DNA from: Azorinus chamasolen
Lineage: Eukaryota; Mollusca; Bivalvia; Cardiida; Solecurtidae
NCBI GenBank assembly: GCA_963576725.1
Contig: OY755252.1
Location: 41,619,552 to 41,683,551, forward strand
Length of the DNA: 64,000 nucleotides
Reading direction: 5' to 3'
A program made the position numbers and the translations under genes. How positions within the stretch are numbered: position 1 is the stretch's first letter; each line of letters opens with the position of its first letter. The notes beneath the pieces were generated by a model that worked only from the letters and a program-made list of their open reading frames with translations, had not been told where the DNA came from and did not search any database. Below, piece by piece: positions 61,207 through 64,000 of this stretch.

Positions 61207-61443
61207 ATTGTCCTGTTTTATTAACCTGTCAAATTATACGCTTGCTGAACACGCCATATATAACTTCGGTTGATATCGATTGTTTCCGCTAATAAAAGCT
61301 TTCCTACATGGCTTATTCAAGTACCTGTATATTTATTGTGAATCTCGTGAAAAACGTTTGCAACACAGGTTTACCCAAGCTAAATATATCCTTCCAGTGA
61401 CGTAGGAATATTCAAATTTGACAGGTTAATAAAACAGGACAAT
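61207..61443. mobile_element. Family G MITE, second copy
   Basis: Termini ATTGTCCTGTTTTATTAACC and GGTTAATAAAACAGGACAAT. Interior TATACGCTTGCTGAACACGC and CTGAACACGCCATATATAAC match 47981-48228. Confidence 0.8.
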
Positions 61444-61544
61444 ATATTGCTAATACTTATCGATCGTTTAAATCAATATCTTGTTTACAACATTTATCGA
61501 ACGTATATGTCGCTTGTAAACTAGTTATTTTAGCATGTATAACC

Positions 61545-61750
61545 TCAGTTTACTTCATATTTAAACGCCTTTTTATGCATTAGGAAACAGAGAGGATCCA
61601 GCTAAATAGTTCGTTCCGATCAGGGTCTGCTATGTTTGCTAATGGAATATGATAGACACGTTGCTTTAATTTCTAAAATGTTTATGTACAGTGTTCCACC
61701 TTCCATATCTCATTATAACTATTTTGTCCATGAATAGTCGGTAGGTATTG
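61545..61750. mobile_element. Family A (variant right half) MITE, degraded
   Basis: TTTAAACGCCTTTTTATGC, AGGAAACAGAGAGGATCC, GATCAGGGTCTGCTATGTT and GCTAATGGAATATGATAG, then ACCTTCCATATCTC as at 14095. The hairpin is largely deleted. Confidence 0.6.
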
Positions 61751-61779
61751 AAATCTGGACTAAATTTAGTTTGGTTGTA

Positions 61780-61983
61780 CAGTAAAATCCCTATAAACCT
61801 GGATTTTTGTAGAGAATCATTAAGATGCGTTTAGGCAGACTGTTGCTTAATGCAGAGTGAACGTGATCCAGAAAGCTCCCAGGGGAGCTGTCTGTATGAC
61901 TTTCACCCTGAATCATACTGTCATCTGCCTTCAATACCAATATTTAAACTTAATTGAACGTCCGGTTTAGATGGAATATACTG
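61780..61983. mobile_element. Family K pogo-like MITE (shared)
   Basis: Termini CAGTAAAATCCCTATAAACC and GGTTTAGATGGAATATACTG; core AGAAAGCTCC-CAGG-GGAGCTGTCT; preceded by GGTTGTA as in copy 1. The empty TTAA for the family A insert of copy 1 follows at 62129-62132. Confidence 0.8.
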
Positions 61984-62157
61984 CATATGTTTTATCTCTG
62001 TTGAAACATTAACATAAGCTTAGATATTGAAGAAAAATTTGCTATTCAGTAAATTGTTTGATCATTCATTAATTTTCAGATATGTTTTCGCAAGCTCCAA
62101 ACATGACACGGACATACCTGGTATCAGTTTAAATTAATTATATGTGGTATATTCAAA

Positions 62158-62300
62158 TACTAAAATCGTCATTACTCAAATACTAAAATCGTCAAACCCT
62201 AAGTTGTGACAACTCTTTAGAACCGTATCTTTGAGACGATTCTAAAGAGTGGTCACAATATAGAGTTCGGTGAAGAAATAAGTTATTCTTGAAAATGTTT
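62158..62300. mobile_element. Family F palindromic MITE (shared)
   Basis: TATTCAAATACTAAAATCGTCA is duplicated in part (ACTCAAATACTAAAATCGTC), then CCCTAAGTTGTGACAACTCT / AGAGTGGTCACAATATAGAG. Orthologue of 32870-33005. Confidence 0.7.
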
Positions 62301-62699
62301 TAATTTTTTCTGGATCTCTTATGAACTATTTTGTGTTGACCTTTGCCAACATGTGGATCCAGATGAGACGCCCAGTAACTCTGCGTCACATCAGTATCCA
62401 AACTAATTAACACTCAGTCTCTTTCTTGAAACGAAATGAAAGAAAAATGTACTTTTAGAATTGAAGCACACAACATGTCATGACGATGGATAACTTTTTG
62501 ATTTGGAAATGATTAGTTTAATTTTGACTCTGCTGTAAAGAATAACTAATTTCGTTATCAAACATGTCGAACGTACGACCATGCTGTGTGTTTACTTATA
62601 TTACCAGGGAGTAAACATCTTGGTACCTAGCTAGACCTCCATTTACATAAGCCTTGTTTGTATGTTTGCCAAAGTTAAAACAAAGTTACGTATGGTGTA

Positions 62700-63790
62700 C
62701 CCATCTATATTGGAATTCTAGATTAATAGAATCAAGCATATACCCTCGGTTGGTCTGTTCCTGTCGGAAACTCGCTAAAGGGTATATTTAAACCATCGTC
62801 TTTAAACAAACCCCATGCTTGATTATTATTTTTCTCGCTGAAATACGCCCTAAAACCAAGTAAATTAACGGATTTCGTGAAGTACTACTTTACATTGCGT
62901 ATTTACGACTTCCATATCTAATAGCAACAAACTGCAGCATAAAAGCGTGACACCAAATGACGTCATTTGTTATGACAACCACAAACGTTACGTCTTGGTG
63001 TAAAATATAAATGACTGAATGACTACAAAACAACGTCTTCGGTTAATTAAATAGGCTTTTAAAATGTTTTTATGATAAATAGAATTTCCTATTCGTGCCA
63101 ATTACTTATATTAATTTTAATTTATAAGGTTGTTGGCTATAGAAATGTTGATATAATTCTGTAAGAATTCCTTCCCTGGTATTGATTTTACCCAATCGCG
63201 CGTATGAATACACCAGACAAGGGGTGTTCCAGATTAATACAATCAAGTATGGGTTTTGTTAAAGACGGGGGTTTCTATACCCGAGGTTGGTCTGTTCCAG
63301 TCGGAAACGAGCTTTAGCGAGTTTCCGATAGGAATAGACCAACCGAGGGTATAGAACCCCCCGGCTTTAACAAAACCCGTGATTGATTATTTTTCTCGCT
63401 GAAATACGCCCTACAACCAAGTAAATTATCGAATTTTGTGAAGTACTACTTTACATTGCGTAATACGACTTCCATATATAATAGCAACAAACTGCAGCAT
63501 AACTTTAGGCGTGACAAAGTGACGTCATTTGTTATGACAACCACAAACGTTACGTTTTGGCGTAAAATATAAATGACTGAGTGACTACAAAACAACGTCT
63601 TCGGTTAATTAAATAGGCTTTTAAAGTGTTTATATGATAAATAGAATTTCATATTCGTGCTAATTACTTATATTAATTTCAATTCATATGGTTGTTGCCT
63701 ATAGAAATGTTGGTATAATTCTGTAAGAATTCCTTCCCTTGTATTGATTTTACCCAATCGCGTGTATGAATACACAAGTCACGGGGTGTT
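62700..63790. repeat. Tandemly duplicated foldback-containing unit
   Basis: The block TTTCTCGCTGAAATACGCCC through CACAAGTCACGGGG occurs at 62831-63230 and 63392-63790 with high similarity. Each is preceded by a hairpin: a complete one at 63235-63388 (AATCAAGTATGGGTTTTGTT / AACAAAACCCGTGATTGATT, and ACCCGAGGTTGGTCTGTTCC / GAATAGACCAACCGAGGGT around CGAGCTTTAGCG), and a partly deleted one at 62725-62830. CAAATGACGTCATTTG-type palindromes occur in both blocks. Confidence 0.85.
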
Positions 63791-63933
63791 CCAGATAAGG
63801 ATTTCTAGTACGGCTATTTTTAGTAACTCAGCTTATCTAGCACGGCTGAGAAGCGAGAAAAGGATTTTTCGCTTCTTAGACGTGCTAGATAAGCTGGGTT
63901 ACTAAAATAGCCGTACTAGACATCCTTATCTGG
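63791..63933. repeat. 143 bp foldback at the window end
   Basis: CCAGATAAGGATTTCTAGTA pairs with ACTAGACATCCTTATCTGG; the arms continue through CGGCTATTTTTAGTAACTCA and CTTATCTAGCACG around GAAGCGAGAAAAGGATTTTTCGCTTC. Sequence after it (63934-64000) is the inverted form of 63595-63655 (CTTTTAAAGTGTTTATATG), so a larger inverted repeat surrounds this hairpin and probably continues beyond the window. Confidence 0.85.
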
Positions 63934-64000
63934 AAATTATCTGAAATTCTATTTATCATATAAACACTTTAAAAGCATATTTGATTAACCGAAGACGTTG

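Larger units (their letters stand above)
55004..62640 (+). repeat. Segmental duplication, copy 2
   Basis: Collinear partner of 24070-33275. It lacks the 994 bp foldback, the family A insert, the 323 bp foldback and about 700 bases near 32150-32870. It has extra B (55073-55248), D (56070-56311) and G (61207-61443) elements. Confidence 0.9.

Overview
This is an animal nuclear genome window, AT-rich, intron-bearing and very dense in repeats. RING-less B-box/NHL-type TRIM-like genes, CR1-like and other LINE fragments, pogo and mariner transposons and hundreds of short hairpin MITEs fit a mollusc, most likely a bivalve. That is inference: nothing here fixes the species. There is no operon, no CRISPR, no rRNA, and I could support no tRNA.

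Layout. 0-15 kb: microsatellites, a 29-30 bp minisatellite split by a 1.5 kb terminal-inverted-repeat element, then a dense field of MITEs with three short exon-like islands. 15.5-17.9 kb: a 45/46 bp satellite-like array ending exactly at a dead mariner (17.9-19.1 kb). 19.6-21.2 kb: an intact single-exon TRIM-like gene. 24.1-33.3 kb and 55.0-62.6 kb: two copies in direct orientation of one large duplicated segment, each with a TRIM-like gene. The first gene is broken by a one-base insertion, the second is intact. 34.6-38.9 kb: LINE remains and a 929 bp pogo-type MITE. 41.9-44.8 kb: an apparently complete pogo-superfamily transposon with an intact DD35D transposase carrying a C-terminal PHD-like finger. 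45.1-46.5 kb: a 29-30 bp minisatellite with higher-order structure. 48.7-49.4 kb: a 155 bp tandem repeat. 49.9-52.3 kb: a minus-strand CR1-like LINE that still encodes a 2A-like motif but has lost its endonuclease. 62.7-64 kb: tandemly repeated foldback units.

The main result is a natural before-and-after experiment. Comparing the two copies of the segmental duplication gives four filled/empty site pairs. Three are MITEs of different families inserted at TTAA, with termini CCC...GGG, which is the piggyBac signature. One is a 994 bp foldback flanked by TTCCAA. A second result is that MITE families with unrelated ends (TTAA/CCC piggyBac-like and TA/CAGT pogo-like) share a central palindrome of the type GCTCC-N4-GGAGC, and three of them share a longer interior module. 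This suggests interiors are exchanged or convergently kept between transposon superfamilies.

Family names used below are local labels: A, B, D (TTAA-flanked, CCC...GGG ends); C, I, K, L (TA-flanked, CAGT/CAGGTAAACC ends, pogo-like); E and J (CTCTTTCGCTGCC ends or a GGATCCAGATGAGACG core); F (GTGGTCACAACATAG hairpin); G (ATTGTCCTG ends); N (long interspersed repeat).
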